64,000 nt of DNA from Megaleporinus macrocephalus. Taxonomy: Eukaryota; Chordata; Actinopteri; Characiformes; Anostomidae. This document shows, piece by piece, positions 11,265 to 22,424 of the stretch. Below the pieces are notes generated by a model. The model made no database searches. It was not told the origin of the DNA and saw only the letters and a program-made list of their open reading frames with translations. The position numbers were made by a program, and so were the translations under genes. The stretch covers positions 2,015,481 to 2,079,480 of the forward strand of contig CM038727.1 of the NCBI GenBank assembly GCA_021613375.1. The letters are read 5' to 3'. Numbering within the stretch: position 1 is the first letter of the stretch; every line of letters begins with the position of its first letter.

Positions 11265-11500
11265 TGCACACAGAGGCCGCGAGGCAGGTTTCTCGTCTCC
11301 TAAAAATAACAGGACGGGAGGGACCGGGGGTGAGACATCACGACTTGAGAAAGCATTTAGCCCTGAATTGTTGGGCCATATTTAGACCTGCCATGTTTAG
11401 TACTTTCCATTTGCTTTATCTGCAGTCTGCCAACGCCGGCTCGGCTCAGCTCGGCTCGGCTGCTCCACTCCAGTCTGAAACTGTAGTCTGGATCTTTGAG
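10865..11500. promoter_or_regulatory. Candidate conserved non-coding island A
   Basis: Unique, non-tandem, GC-balanced DNA with no open frame and many AT-core homeodomain-like sites (CTAATTTTCACC, TTAATTCACC, GCGTTTAATTCC, CATATTTATTCATTG) next to CpG-bearing stretches. This texture contrasts sharply with the surrounding repeats and resembles vertebrate developmental enhancers. A (CA)n run at 11228-11260 splits it. Regulatory function is inferred from composition only. Confidence 0.4.
11228..11260. repeat. (CA)n microsatellite
   Basis: Sixteen CA units, uninterrupted. Confidence 0.96.
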
Positions 11501-11515
11501 GTGTCATCACAGGTA

Positions 11516-11605
11516 CTGGATCTATTTCTAATCTAAGCTTTACTTTTTATATACTCAGCTGGTCCTAGTTTTGGAGGATTTACAAGTTGTACATCATTAC
11601 CAACA

Positions 11606-11606
<1 letters not shown>
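11516..11606. repeat. Flank duplicated at 13361-13448
   Basis: About 90 bp (TCAGCTGGTCCTAGTTTT, then TTACAAGTTGTACATCATTA) that recurs almost unchanged at 13361-13448. Both copies are followed by (TA)n and then by the same minisatellite family, so the whole block was duplicated around the unique island at 12300-13360. Confidence 0.9.

Positions 11607-11674
<68 letters not shown>
11607..11674. repeat. (TA)n microsatellite
   Basis: About 68 bp of pure TA after an ACATATA start. Self-complementary and cruciform-prone. Confidence 0.97.
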
Positions 11675-11677
<3 letters not shown>

Positions 11678-12245
11678 CAGTGTTGGAGCTTTACTCCACC
11701 CCAAAGACCAGTGTTGGAGCTTTACACCACTCCAAAGTCTAGTGGTGGAGTTCTCCTCCACTCCAGAGTCCACCAGGCTTAAAATGATTGTACAGTTGTC
11801 CAGTGGTGGAGCTTTACACCACTCCAGAGTTCAGTGGTGGAGCTTTACACCACTCCAGAGTTCAGTGGTGGAGCTTTACACCACTCCATAGTCCAGTGTT
11901 GGAGTTTTACACCACTCCAGCGTCCATTGGTGGACATTTACACCACTCCAGAGTCCATTGGTGGACATTTACACCACTCCAGAGTCTAGTGGTTGAGCTT
12001 TACTCCACTCCAGGGTCCAGTCGTGGATCTTTACACCACTCCAGAGTCCAGTGGTGGAGCTTTACCCCACTCCAAAGACCAGTGTTGGAGCTTTACACCA
12101 CTCCAGAGTCCAGTGGTGGAGTTTTACACCACTCCAAAGACCAGTGTTGGAGCTTTACACCACTCCAGAGTCCAGTCGTGGAGATTTACACCACTCCAAA
12201 GTCTAGTGGTTGAGCTTTCCTTCACTCCAAAGTCCACCAGGCTTG
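11675..12245 (+). repeat. Minisatellite M-Tc1a, block 1 (Tc1-derived unit)
   Basis: About 17 units built from TCCAGTGGTGGAGCTTTACA followed by CCACTCCAGAG. Variants include AAGACCAGTGTTGG and TTGGTGGACATTTACACC. The unit matches one stretch of the dead Tc1 element at 58884-58914 in this window (CTCCAGAGTCCAGTGGCGGA then GCTTTACTCC), which lies in the transposase frame on the minus strand. The end segments (GTCCACCAGGCTT, near 11770 and 12232) are duplicated at both borders of the block. Confidence 0.9.
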
Positions 12246-12299
12246 AAACGATTGTCCAGTTGCACTCAGAATGCTGCTCAGTTATAAATCAAAGAATTT

Positions 12300-13360
12300 T
12301 CATTGAGCATAACTGTCCCATTTCTCAAAGCTTCTGATGGAGTTCCACTCTGCGGCTAAACTGCTGTTGCTCCTTCCACAATAACAGCACTTACGGTTGT
12401 CCCGGGCAGCTCTAGCAGGACTAATGTTTTTCAGACTAACTTGTGACAGAAGCGTCCTCCTGTGGTTTAGGGTCTCTGAGCTCTTCAGTGTGAGTCTATA
12501 GAGGGACTGTACACGGTTGCGTGTACATGCATCTGAAACACCCGAGCTCGGCGATAAGGAGGCGCGTCCACAAACTTGTGGACAGCTTGTGTGCATCGGC
12601 GCCGCTTGCCTGGGCCTGACTCTGCCTTCGCGTTGCGCATGAACATAATTGAAAAGCAACAGTGATTAAAGTCGAGGCACGGCGGCGCCTTAAGGAGGAA
12701 CAGCGGTGTGTTTGCCGGGGCCGACTCTCTCGCTCTAATTACACGGCAACAAATGAGTTGCCAATCACGCGGAGGCATTGTCTGCGCTTATCGCAGGGAC
12801 CCATCAAGTCGAGCCAATTAAAAGCCTCAAACGCGGGAGACAGTGGCGGCGGGCGAGTCTCCCTCCATTCACTTAATTTATGATTGCCAATTAAAATAAA
12901 GTAGCACGCCGCGTCGTAAAAGCCGTCAGGAAGGGCGTCTGAAATTAGCCTTTCCTGCGCCGAATGATGGATGCTTTCATTCTTATCTTATTTATTCCAG
13001 AGGCGGAGCGGCGCCTTCGAATCCGAGCGGGCTTTTTAGCGGGTGAAGAATGCGCATCTGTGTGGCGGAGTGGGGGGGCAATAAAGCCGTGTGGTAGTTA
13101 AAGCCAGCGCTTTCACCTGTACAATAGCCTGTTTAGCCAATCTGCCCATACAGAGTGCTGCGCTTTGTAATGTATGTGCCGTAAATCACACAATTCCCAA
13201 CACGGACGAACACAAGGAGCCCATGTTTCCACATAAACACGGACATGTATTTGAAATATTCCCAGGAATTCTCATTTCTGACTGGACAAATGAGCCGCAC
13301 AGGTTCACAAGCAGTGTATCCACAATTCCATACGGCTTGAAAACGAAGGGCTCGTGTCGA
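12300..13360. promoter_or_regulatory. Candidate conserved non-coding island B
   Basis: About 1 kb of unique, CpG-containing DNA without tandem repeats. Homeodomain-type cores are dense (CTCTAATTACACGG, GAGCCAATTAAAAGCC, ATTGCCAATTAAAATAAAG, CACTTAATTTATG), mixed with GC-rich CACGGCGGCGCC and GGCGGCGGGCGAG. Short frames (for example 12300-12659 minus, 13091-13378 plus) show no domain. Among the best enhancer-like candidates in the window. Evidence is compositional, without alignment. Confidence 0.45.
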
Positions 13361-13553
<193 letters not shown>

Positions 13554-13637
13554 TATTTATCTTTGATGTTCTACATAGAAGGTACGTGTTTTAGGTCACC
13601 TAGAATAATCTGATGAGCTCTGTTCTGATTGGATTTA

Positions 13638-15112
13638 GAGTCCAGTGGTGTAGCTTCACATCACACCATAGTCCAGTGGTAGAGCTTTACACCATTCCAG
13701 AGTCCAGAGGTACAGCTTTACACCATTCCAGAGTCCAGTGGTGAAGCTTTACACCACTCCAGAGTCCAGTGGTGAAGCTTTACACCACTCCAGAGTCCAG
13801 TGGTGGAGCTTTATACCACTCCAGAGTCCAGAGGTAGAGCTTTACACCATTCCAGAGTCCAGAGGTACAGCTTTACACCACTCCAGAGTCCAGTGGTGAA
13901 GCTTTACACCACTCCAGAGTCCAGTGGTGAAGCTTTACACCACTCCAGAGTCCAGTGGTGGAGCTATACTCCACTCCAGAGTCCAGTGGTGGAGCTTTAC
14001 ACCACTCCAGAGTCCAGTGGTAGAGCTTTACACCACTCCATAGTCCAGTGGTGGAGCTTTACATCACTCCAGAGTCCAGGAGCTGTACACCACTCCAGAG
14101 TCCAGCGGTGAAGCTTTACACCACTCCAGAGTCCAGTGGTGAAGCTTTACAACACTCCAGAGTCCAGGAGCTGTACACCACTCCAGAGTCCAGTGGTGGA
14201 GCTTTACACCACTCCAGAGTTCAGTGGTGGAGCTTTACTCCACTCCAGAGTCCAGTGGTGAAGCTTTACACCACTCCAGAGTCCAGTGGTGAAGCTTTAC
14301 ACCACTCCAGAGTCCAGTGGTGGAGCTTTACACCACTCCAGAGTCCAGTGGTGAAGCTTTACACCACTCCAGAGTCCAGTGGTGAAGCTTTACACCACTC
14401 CAGAGTCCAGTGGTGGAGCTTTACATCACTCCAGAGTCCAGGAGCTGTACACCACTCCAGAGTCCAGCGGTGAAGCTTTACACCACTCCAGAGTCCAGTG
14501 GTGAAGCTTTACAACACTCCAGAGTCCAGGAGCTGTACACCACTCCAGAGTCCAGTGGTGGAGCTTTACACCACTCCAGAGTTCAGTGGTGAAGCTTTAC
14601 ACCACTCCAGAGTCCAGTGGTGAAGCTTTACACCACTCCAGAGTCCAGTGGTGAAGCTTTACACCACTCCAGAGTCCAGTGGTGGAGCTTTACATCACTC
14701 CAGAGTCCAGGAGCTGTACACCACTCCAGAGTCCAGCGGTGAAGCTTTACACCACTCCAGAGTCCAGTGGTGAAGCTTTACAACACTCCAGAGTCCAGGA
14801 GCTGTACACCACTCCAGAGTCCAGTGGTGGAGCTTTACACCACTCCAGAGTTCAGTGGTGGAGCTTTACTCCACTCCAGAGTCCAGTGGTGAAGCTTTAC
14901 ACCACTCCAGAGTCCAGTGGTGAAGCTTTACACCACTCCAGAGTCCAGTGGTGAAGCTTTACACCACTCCAGAGTCCAGTGGTGGAGCTTTACACCACTC
15001 CAGAGTTCAGTGGTGGAGCCTTACACCACTCCAGAGTCCAGTGGTGAAGCTTTACACCACTCCAGAGTCCAGTGGTGGAGCTTTACACCACTCCAGAGTC
15101 TAGTAGTGGGCT
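13638..15112 (+). repeat. Minisatellite M-Tc1a, block 2, with higher-order repeat
   Basis: About 47 units of TCCAGTGGTGAAGCTTTACA plus CCACTCCAGAG, with some GGAGC-for-GAAGC variants. A short variant lacking the middle (GTCCAGGAGCTGTACACC) marks a higher-order pattern: a block of roughly 265-365 bp containing the short unit twice recurs from about 14048, 14410 and 14679. Three related long plus-strand frames (MVELYITPESRSCTPLQSPA...) start at those three positions, but they only reflect the higher-order copies. Same Tc1-derived seed as block 1. Confidence 0.92.
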
Positions 15113-15119
15113 GGTGTCG

Positions 15120-15480
15120 TGAGGGCTGGTGTCGGGAGCGTTCTAATATAACCACACTTCCCCGGTTCGTCTACGCCGCCTAACAAAACCACACAATCAC
15201 ATCCGTCACAGTGATTTGGAAACAACAACGTGGTCGGTGATGACTTGCTGCTCAATGTGTTTTAAATGCAAGTCTTTATGTGAACGTCTGGTAACGCGCT
15301 AAAGCCCCAATTAGACATCTCTGCTGTTTTTAGTGCAACAACAGAAGCTTCTGAACAACAATAACAACTTACACAAGCACACGCTGTTGTGCTGCTGCTC
15401 CAGTATGTGTTGATTGGCGCTTTGGGGAGGAAGTTGTACTTTTTAATGACTATACATGTTTTTTTTTCTCGCCAGCCGAT
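15120..15480. promoter_or_regulatory. Candidate conserved non-coding island C
   Basis: Unique sequence between two minisatellites, with CCCCAATTAGACATCTC, CACGCTGTTGTGCTGCTG and GTGTTGATTGGCGC. No frame with domain content. Enhancer-like composition only. Confidence 0.3.
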
Positions 15481-15584
15481 ACAGTCTTTCAGAACTGCTG
15501 AGACTGAAGGAGGGTTACAGAGTACCAGTGGTTGATACAGAGTATAGAGGATTACACTACTACCCTTCACACTGTAGTCTAGAC

Positions 15585-16190
15585 ACCACCTTCACCTACC
15601 TGTGTACAGGTAAACTGTAACACTACCTTCACCTACCTGTGTACAGGTAAACTGTAACACTACCTTCACCTACCTGTGTACAGGTAAACTGTAACACTAC
15701 CTTCACCTACCTGTGTACAGGTGAACTGTAACACTACCTTCACTCACCTGTGTACAGATAAACTGTAACACTACCTTCACCTACCTGTGTACAGGTAAAC
15801 TGTAATACTACCTTCACCTACCTGTGTACAGGTAAACTGTAATACTACCTTCACCTACCTGTGTACCGGTAAACTGTAACACTACCTTCACTCACCTGTG
15901 TACAGGTAAACTGTAACACTACCTTCACCTACCTGTGTACAGGTAAACTGTAACACTACCTTCACTCACCTGTGTACAGGTAAACTGTAATACTACCTTC
16001 ACCTACCTGTATACAGGTAAACTGTAACACTACCTTCACCTACCTGTGTACAGGTAAACTGTAACACTACCGTCACCTACCTGTGTACAGGTAAACTGTA
16101 ACACTACCTTCACTCACCTGTGTACAGGTAAACTGTAACACTACCTTCACCTACCTGTGTACAGGTAAACTGTAACACTACCTTCACCTA
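15585..16190 (+). repeat. 37-bp minisatellite with a hairpin in each unit
   Basis: About 16 units of ACTACCTTCACCTACCTG, TGTACAGGTA and AACTGTAAC. Each unit contains the inverted arms TACCTG and CAGGTA around TGTA, a potential short hairpin that is largely conserved between units (occasional CTCACC for CTACC). Confidence 0.95.
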
Positions 16191-16209
16191 TCGTTACTAT
16201 CACCTGTAG

Positions 16210-16800
16210 ATCCTCTTCAGCAGCTTCACCTCCACCAAACGTTTCCTGTAGCTGCTATAAAGATCTGTGGAGCACTGAGGAGGAACGTTGGACCTGCAGA
16301 TGTTCAGATTTCAGTTCCACAGGATTTCTGATACGTTCTGCTTGCATGGGCCTTCTCAGGTCAGCATCTCAACAGGGTTAAGGTCAGGACTCACAGATCT
16401 TCTTCTCGTCCAGTCGTTCTTTAGATGAACACTTGTGTGTTTTGGGTTTACTGTCTTGTCGCATCGTCTCTTCTGCTTGAGGTCTTGAGAACTGCTTTGA
16501 ATTCATTGTTGCCCTCAAAGCTGACAGTAGCGCCCTTGTGCTACTTGTTGATGTTGGAGTGGAGCTGAAAATGAGATTACAACACTGCCATCTAGTGGTC
16601 AGAGGTTTAAACACAACACACAATGATTTACTGAGTCTGCCAGGAATCTGTATCACAAAACATAATACCCGATATTCAATATTTTCGAAATTTTCTTAAA
16701 CCCTTACAGTAAAGCAGCCCCAAACCCTGATACTCCCACCACCATGCTTCACAGCTGGGATGAGGGTTTGGCATTCCATTCCGTGAAGCTTGTGCAACCT
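16210..16800 (-). mobile_element. Tc1/mariner-like element, family 2, decayed
   Basis: Minus-strand copy with blocks CACCAAACGTTTCCTGTAGC, GCATCTCAACAGGGTTAAGG, GTTTACTGTCTTGTCGCATC and, after a 120-bp foreign insert, AAAGCAGCCCCAAACCCTGA then CACCACCATGCTTCACAGC. This order is that of a common fish Tc1/mariner-type transposase read in antisense. Same family as 8478-8800. No intact frame. Confidence 0.75.
16586..16598 (-). promoter_or_regulatory. Perfect CTCF-core-like site
   Basis: TGCCATCTAGTGG is the reverse complement of CCACTAGATGGCA, which satisfies CCASYAGRKGGCA at all 13 positions. It lies in the insert that interrupts the Tc1-like element at 16210-16800. Sequence match only; opposite orientation to the motif array at 2024-3110. 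Confidence 0.4.
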
Positions 16801-16989
16801 CCTCACAGCCGTTGCTATGAAAGAACGAACCCTCAACGCTCCGGCAACGTTAACGTGGTGTTCTAATGTACCCAGAATGATTTATAGTCTGATATCAAAC
16901 TCTGTATCGTGTGATGTATGAAAACGATCGTTAGCGCAACAGTACAATTCACACCGAGCCTGGCGTCCTTATCAATATACATTTAACCC

Positions 16990-17400
16990 CCGTGTGCCCC
17001 CCCCCCAGGCTCACTTGTCCGCGACGGCCCCGCAGTCAGGTGACGGAGAGCCGGAAGATGGAGGGGAGAAGCTCCGGCGGTGGGAGCGGAGCCTGGGCGG
17101 TGTCTCCTGCTCCATTAGCCGCTGCTGCCGAACTATTGATGATCTAATTAAAAGCTGTCAGCTTGAAGTGTGTCACATATCCTAACGCCCGTGAATTGAT
17201 AGCCCACATTAATTTTCACTCTTTCAGCCTCACTCCTCGTCTGCGCCGGCTCCACCGCGAGCTCGTATCTGTCACGCCGCTCCGTGCCTCCGCCAGGGTG
17301 CGTGAAGCCGAGCAGGCGCTGTCATTCGCGATTCCTGTTAGGAGCCACTTTGGCACCTTAATTTGATTAAAACGAGGACGAGGCTTCGAGAGAGGATCCG
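16990..17400. promoter_or_regulatory. Candidate conserved non-coding island D
   Basis: Unique DNA with a GC-rich left half and a right half rich in TALE/homeodomain-like sites: GATGATCTAATTAAAAGC, AGCTGTCAGCTTG, GTGAATTGATAGCCC, CATTAATTTTCAC and ACCTTAATTTGATTAAAA. The CTGTCA and TGATTAAA forms are typical of MEIS/PBX/LHX-bound enhancers. One of the strongest candidates for a deeply conserved element here; frames at 16994-17366 show no protein domain. Confidence 0.45.
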
Positions 17401-17457
17401 AGTAAAACCTCCAGCTTTAAAAGAGAGTACAAAACACATCAGGTACCACACCAACCA

Positions 17458-18355
17458 CAGCAGGTCCGGTACTGATGTTGAACATTGCTGTGAGGATTTG
17501 ATTGAGTGTTAGTGAGGTCAGGTACTGATGTTGAACACTGATTTGAGGATTTGATTGAGTGTTAATGAGGTCAGGTACTGGTGTTGAACATTGCTGTGAG
17601 GATTTGATTGAGTGTTAGTGAGGTCAGGTACTGATGTTGAACATTGCTGTGAGGATTTGATTGAGTGCTATTGATGTCAGGTACTGATGTTGAACATTGC
17701 TGTGAGGATTTAATTGAGTGTTAGTGAGGTCAGGTACTGATGTTGAACATTCCTGTGAGGATTTGATTGTGTGTTAGTGAGGTCAGGTACTGATAGATTG
17801 CTGTGAGGATTTGATTGAGTGTTAGTGAGGTCAGGTACTGATAGATTGCTGTGAGGATTTGATTGAGTGTTAGTGAGGTCAGGTACTGATGTTGAACATT
17901 GCTGTGAGGATTTGATTGAGTGCTATTGATGTCAGGTACTGATGTTGAACATTGCTGTGAGGATTTAATTGAGTGTTAGTGAGGTCAGGTACTGATGTTG
18001 AACATTCCTGTGAGGATTTGATTGTGTGTTAGTGAGGTCAGGTACTGATAGATTGCTGTGAGGGTTTGATTGAGTGTTAGTGAGGTCAGGTACTGATAGA
18101 TTGCTGTGAGGATTTGATTGAGTGTTAGTGAGGTCAGGTACTGATAGATTGCTGTGAGGATTTGATTGAGTGTTAGTGAGGTCAGGTACTGATGTTGAAC
18201 ATTGCTGTGAGGATTTGATTGAGTGTTAGTGAGGTCAGGTACTGATGTTGAACATTGCTGTGAGGATTTGATTGAGTGTTAGTGAGGTCAGGTACTGATG
18301 TTGAACATTGCTGTGAGGATTTGATTGGGTGTTAGTGAAGTCAGGTACTGACTTA
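17458..18355 (+). repeat. Minisatellite M-Tc1b, 53-bp unit (Tc1 C-terminal transposase derived)
   Basis: About 17 units of GAGGTCAGGTACTGATGTTG, AACATTGCTGTGAGGATTTG and ATTGAGTGTTAGT. A shorter form replaces GATGTTGAACATTGC with GATAGATTGC. The unit agrees with recalled antisense sequence of the Tc1-like C-terminal transposase region (ATTAGTGAGGTCAGG next to TGATGTTGG). A block of 5-6 units, with its TGCTATTGATGTCAGG and TTCCTGTGAGG variants, is itself duplicated (17640-17860 and 17895-18110). Confidence 0.88.
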
Positions 18356-18360
18356 TTCGT

Positions 18361-18850
18361 CTGTCCATCATCCATCCATCCACACATACATTCATTTGCC
18401 TATCCATCTATCTACCATTCATTTATTTGTCTACCTATCCATACATTAACCCATTCATATGTCCATCCATTATCCATCCATCCATCAATACACCCATCAA
18501 TACATCCATTTATTCATCCCTTCATCCATATGTCCATCCATCCACCATCCATCCATAAATCCATCCACCATACATTCATTTGTCCATCCATCTATCAATC
18601 AACTATATGTTCACCCATCCCCCATCCATCCATCTGTCTATTCATCCATCAATCCATCCATTTATACATTCATTTGTCCATCCATCCATCAATTAACCAT
18701 ATGTCCATCCATCCACTATACATTAATTTGTCTATCAATCAATTAATCTATCCACCGATCCATCCATCTACCCATTCACATGTCCATCCATCCATCCATC
18801 CATCAGTACACCCATGAATACATCCATACATCCATCCCTCCATTCATCTA
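18361..18850. repeat. (CATC)n-type microsatellite, degenerate
   Basis: About 490 bp of CCAT/CATC tetranucleotides with TATC, CATA and ATTCAT variants. His/Pro/Ile/Ser-rich frames through it are not genes. Confidence 0.95.
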
Positions 18851-19453
18851 AGGTACTTTGAATGTCCACAGTGTTAGATGTTTTATAAACTTCTATCTAT
18901 CTTTCTTCTCTCCTATCGTTCTATCTATCTGTACACAGATAAGTCATTGTTCTCTTTGATTTTGTGATGGATGAAGTTTAGAAGGTTATAGCTCTACTGA
19001 CAGGTTTGACCAGGCCCATGTCTTTCTTCTGTACTGCATTATCTCTCCGTCTGAAAGCGCTGACCAGTCAACAATACTGTCAAAAGATTCATTTGACACA
19101 GAAAATGCCCGCTGTCTCCGGCCAGCCAGGGTCACTCCGCCACTCTTTCAAAAAGAAGGACATCACTGCAGCTCTAAATGGCAGCTTCTGTCTCCACAGA
19201 GCTGAACTATGAGACTAACGTGAAGGTTCTCTAGGTTCTCTAATCAAATCTCACTGCCGCCTTCCTGGAGGCAATGACATGCGACTGGTCAGCCAGTCAT
19301 GGGTGTTGGTCAGAAGTTGGCTGTGAGGTGCTGAGGGTGATGTGGGAGTCCGAAATCTTTTCTTTTCTTTTCTTTTCCTTTATTAGATGTTCAATCAGAG
19401 GCGTTCTATTTCCTGAAGCCTGTCAGTTGAATCAGGTTCACAATACTGTCAGG

Positions 19454-19457
<4 letters not shown>
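18851..19457. other. Unclassified sequence with small repeats
   Basis: Unique sequence with no domain-bearing frame. It contains a short TTTTC run at 19359-19384. Confidence 0.4.
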
Positions 19458-19488
<31 letters not shown>

Positions 19489-19990
19489 GCTCAGTCTCTC
19501 TCTCTCCCACTCTCTCCCTCTCGCTCAGTCTCTCTTTCACTCTCTCTCTCTCTCTCTCTCTCCCTCTCTCTCTCTATCGCTCAGTCTCTCTCTCTCCCAC
19601 TCTCTCCCTCTCGCTCAGTCTCTCTTTCACTCTCTCTCTCTCTCTTTCCCACTCTCTCCCTCTCGCTCAGTCTCTCTTTCACTCTTTCTCCCCCACTATC
19701 TCTCTTTCAGTCCCTATCTTCTTCTCTTGCTCTCTCTTTCTCCAACTCTCTTCCCCAATCTCAGTCTCTCTCTATCGCTCCGCTCCCACCACCGGAGCTT
19801 CTCCCCTCCTCTCTCTCTCCACCTCTCTCATATCCCTCTCTTGTTCTCTGTCTCTCTCTCTCTCCACCTCTCTCATCTCTCTCTCACTCTTATCCCCTCT
19901 CTCTCACTCTTGTTCTCTCTCTCTCTCCACCTCTAACATCTATCTCTCTCCACCTCTCTCATCTCTCATCTCTCTCTCTCTCTCTGCAGA
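19458..19990. repeat. (CT)n-rich microsatellite with duplicated blocks
   Basis: Pyrimidine-rich plus strand. Inside it a block marked CGCTCAGTCTCTC and CTCCCACTCTCTCCCTC occurs about three times, then decays rightwards into CCACCTCTCTCATC. The long Ser/Leu frame is the repeat translated. Confidence 0.95.
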
Positions 19991-20169
19991 AGTGGATCAA
20001 TATTATGATCAGTAGGGTGGAACTCACCCCTCACACTTCTCAGCTTGTCACAAACCCACCCACCTCTCACACCTGCGGGGGAGCACACACACAAATATCA
20101 GTTCAACTGGCAACACTCTATTTCGGTGGTCCCCCTATAGATCATGAGTAAAGTAAGAAATTGTCCTTT

Positions 20170-21115
20170 TTGTCCTTGAAATCCACCTGGAAAACTATAG
20201 CAATAACTTAGAAATACCATAGTAATGACCTGGCATACTATATCAGTAGTCTAGAAATACTTTGGTAACCACCTGGAACACTATAGCAATTGCCTAGATA
20301 TACCTTAGTAACCACCTGGAAAACTATAGCAATAGCTTAGAAATACATTAGTAACCACCTGCTGTCCCATAGCAACAGCCTACTTTAACAAACACTTTGG
20401 GTACTATGGTAACGGCTTGACAAGACCTTAGCAGCCAGCTAGGATACCATAGATATAGCCTATAGCAACACCTTAGCAGCCAGCTGAAATACTATAGCAA
20501 TAGGCTTGATGTACATTAGCAACCACCTTGTGTCCAATAGCAACAGTCTACCATAACAAACACTTTGGGTACCATGGTAATGGCTTGACAAGACTTTAGC
20601 AGCCAGCTAGGACACCATAGATATAGCCTAGCAACATCGACATACATTAGCAACCACCTTGTGTCCCATAGCAACAGTCTACCTTAAAAGACACTTTTAG
20701 GATGGCTTAGGAGCCATCTGGGATACCACAGCTATAGCCTAACAACACCTTAGCAACCACCTGGAATGCTATAGTAGTAGTCTAGAAATACCTTAGCCAA
20801 TACCTAGTGTCCCGTAGCAACTGCTTACCTTAACAAACACTTTTGACCTTAGCAGTCAGCTAGGACACCATAGGTGTAGAATTGCAACATCTTAGCAACC
20901 ACCTGGAATTCTACAGCAATAGTCTAGAAATACCTTAGCAACCTTGTGTCCCATAGCAACTGTCTACGTTAAGAAATACATTTGATTTTAGCAGCTAGGA
21001 TACCGTAACAACAGCATAGCAACACCTTAGGGAACATTTAACAATAGCAACCAACACCCTGCGTCTGAATACATTAATAACTGCATAATAAGCACTTAGT
21101 AACCACTTGGAATAC
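20170..21115. repeat. Degenerate 'TAGCAACCACCTGG' repeat, block 1
   Basis: About 20 loosely spaced copies of a 40-60-bp theme: ACCTTAGCAACCACCTGG, then AATACTATAGCAATAG, then CTAGAAATACC, with alternates ending CCATAGCAACAGTCTACC. Spacing and sequence vary much more than in the other arrays, so it is old or formed by a different process. The same theme continues at 22425-23215. Confidence 0.9.
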
Positions 21116-21119
21116 TATA

Positions 21120-21255
21120 TCACTATGTATATAAAGGTAAAGGTTCTTCACAGTGATGCTATAGAAGAACCACTTTGGCTCCATAAGGAATCTTTCGGTT
21201 TTATGGTTCCACTGAAAGTTCTGTGAGGAACCGAAAGTGACATCTCTTCCTAACA
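21120..21255. mobile_element. Fragment of a dispersed 'GAACCACTTT' repeat
   Basis: Contains AGGTTCTTCACAGTGATGC, AGAAGAACCACTTTGG and GGTTCCACTGAAAG, phrases I associate with a fish dispersed DNA repeat. A related phrase may occur near 53500-53570. Ends and class are undefined. Confidence 0.4.
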
Positions 21256-21289
21256 AAATCCTCAGATAATAAAAGAGAGAGGTTCTGTT

Positions 21290-21700
21290 CTGCCAGAGAA
21301 GAACAAAGAGCTGACATTACTCGCGTTGAGCGTGAGGGACAGGCTCGGGCGGGGCTGTGCGGGTCAGTCTCTGTGTGCTACATTAACAGAGGAATCGCCC
21401 CGTAACTGCCTCGCAGGGATCCGGCAGCCTGCACCGCTCCAAATCAAACACTGTGACAAACGCCAGTGACCACATCAACCCCTGTCACTCGGCCACCCGC
21501 CGCCTGCTGACCGCTCTCCTCCGCCGAGAGGCTCCCCAGGGCCCCACTCGACAATCAAGCAGGCAGTGTCCGGCGATGTGGTGTTGGCCGAGGGAGCAGA
21601 GGGCAAAGCGAGCAGACAAAAGTTTGGATCCCGCTTGATTTACTCGACCGAAGTTCTGGAACTTGTGGAGAGCGGTGCTGATAAATAACTCATTTCTTGT
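21290..21700. promoter_or_regulatory. Candidate conserved non-coding island E (GC-rich)
   Basis: Unique, CpG-rich insert between the two blocks of the degenerate repeat. It includes ACTCGACAATCAAGCAGG, GCTCCAAATCAAACACTG and CGCTTGATTTACTCGACC. Short overlapping frames on both strands (21453-21638, 21485-21742) show no domain. Probably regulatory or simply ancestral unique DNA. Confidence 0.35.
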
Positions 21701-21889
21701 TTGTTTGGCTCTTCTTTTAAGGTGGACTGTGACGTGAAGCACCTCTCAGTACTGCGGCCTGTATTAAAGTGTGAGCAGGTTTATTCTGAGGAGAGTAATA
21801 GAACATATGGTGGTTTAGTGGGGAGGCAGGGCTGCTATAGGTTTCACTCTCTCCTCAGTATATATGGGAATACTAGAGTATAATAAGAT

Positions 21890-22070
21890 AAGCCTTCTAT
21901 CAGCTGCAGCATTATCTTAGCTAAGAACCAAATATTATTTTTTATTTTTTACTTTTATTTTTTATTTTTAATTATAAAAAAGGGAATAAATTACTTTAAT
22001 TTTATTTACTTATATTATTATACTTTAAATATTTTGTATATATTTTTATTATATCTTTTTTTTTGTTATC
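21890..22070. other. AT-rich low-complexity stretch
   Basis: TTTATTTT-type sequence without a repeating unit. It immediately precedes a LINE-tail-like segment. Confidence 0.7.
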
Positions 22071-22071
22071 T

Positions 22072-22175
22072 TTATTGGTGAATGGAGGAACAGCAAAGTA
22101 AGAATTTCATTGTACAACTGTCTATTTCTGCTGTGCATATGACAATAAAACTCTTTAATCTTGAATCTTGAATTA
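22072..22175 (+). mobile_element. Non-LTR retrotransposon 3' tail fragment
   Basis: AAGAATTTCATTGTACAACT, then GTGCATATGACAATAAAAC and two TTGAATC units form the typical end of fish LINE copies that finish in short TTGAATC repeats. 5' truncated; only the end is recognisable. Confidence 0.6.
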
Positions 22176-22424
22176 GTGCAGTTATGACTAAATTCATCCC
22201 CAACATGGCTTTAAGGGCACATGTTATTGATCTGGTTGGTGTGATAATAAAAAATAAAAAATGGAGTTTCAATTAAAATAAAAAGACAGTCACAACCTGA
22301 GCTTTTGATTTCAAGCAAAGAAAACAAATATACAATGTGAGCCAAATAATAAATAAATTAATTAAAAGTTCAATCTTTAAAAATAAAATTACTACATTTT
22401 AATCCTAACATAGAGCCCTGGCCC

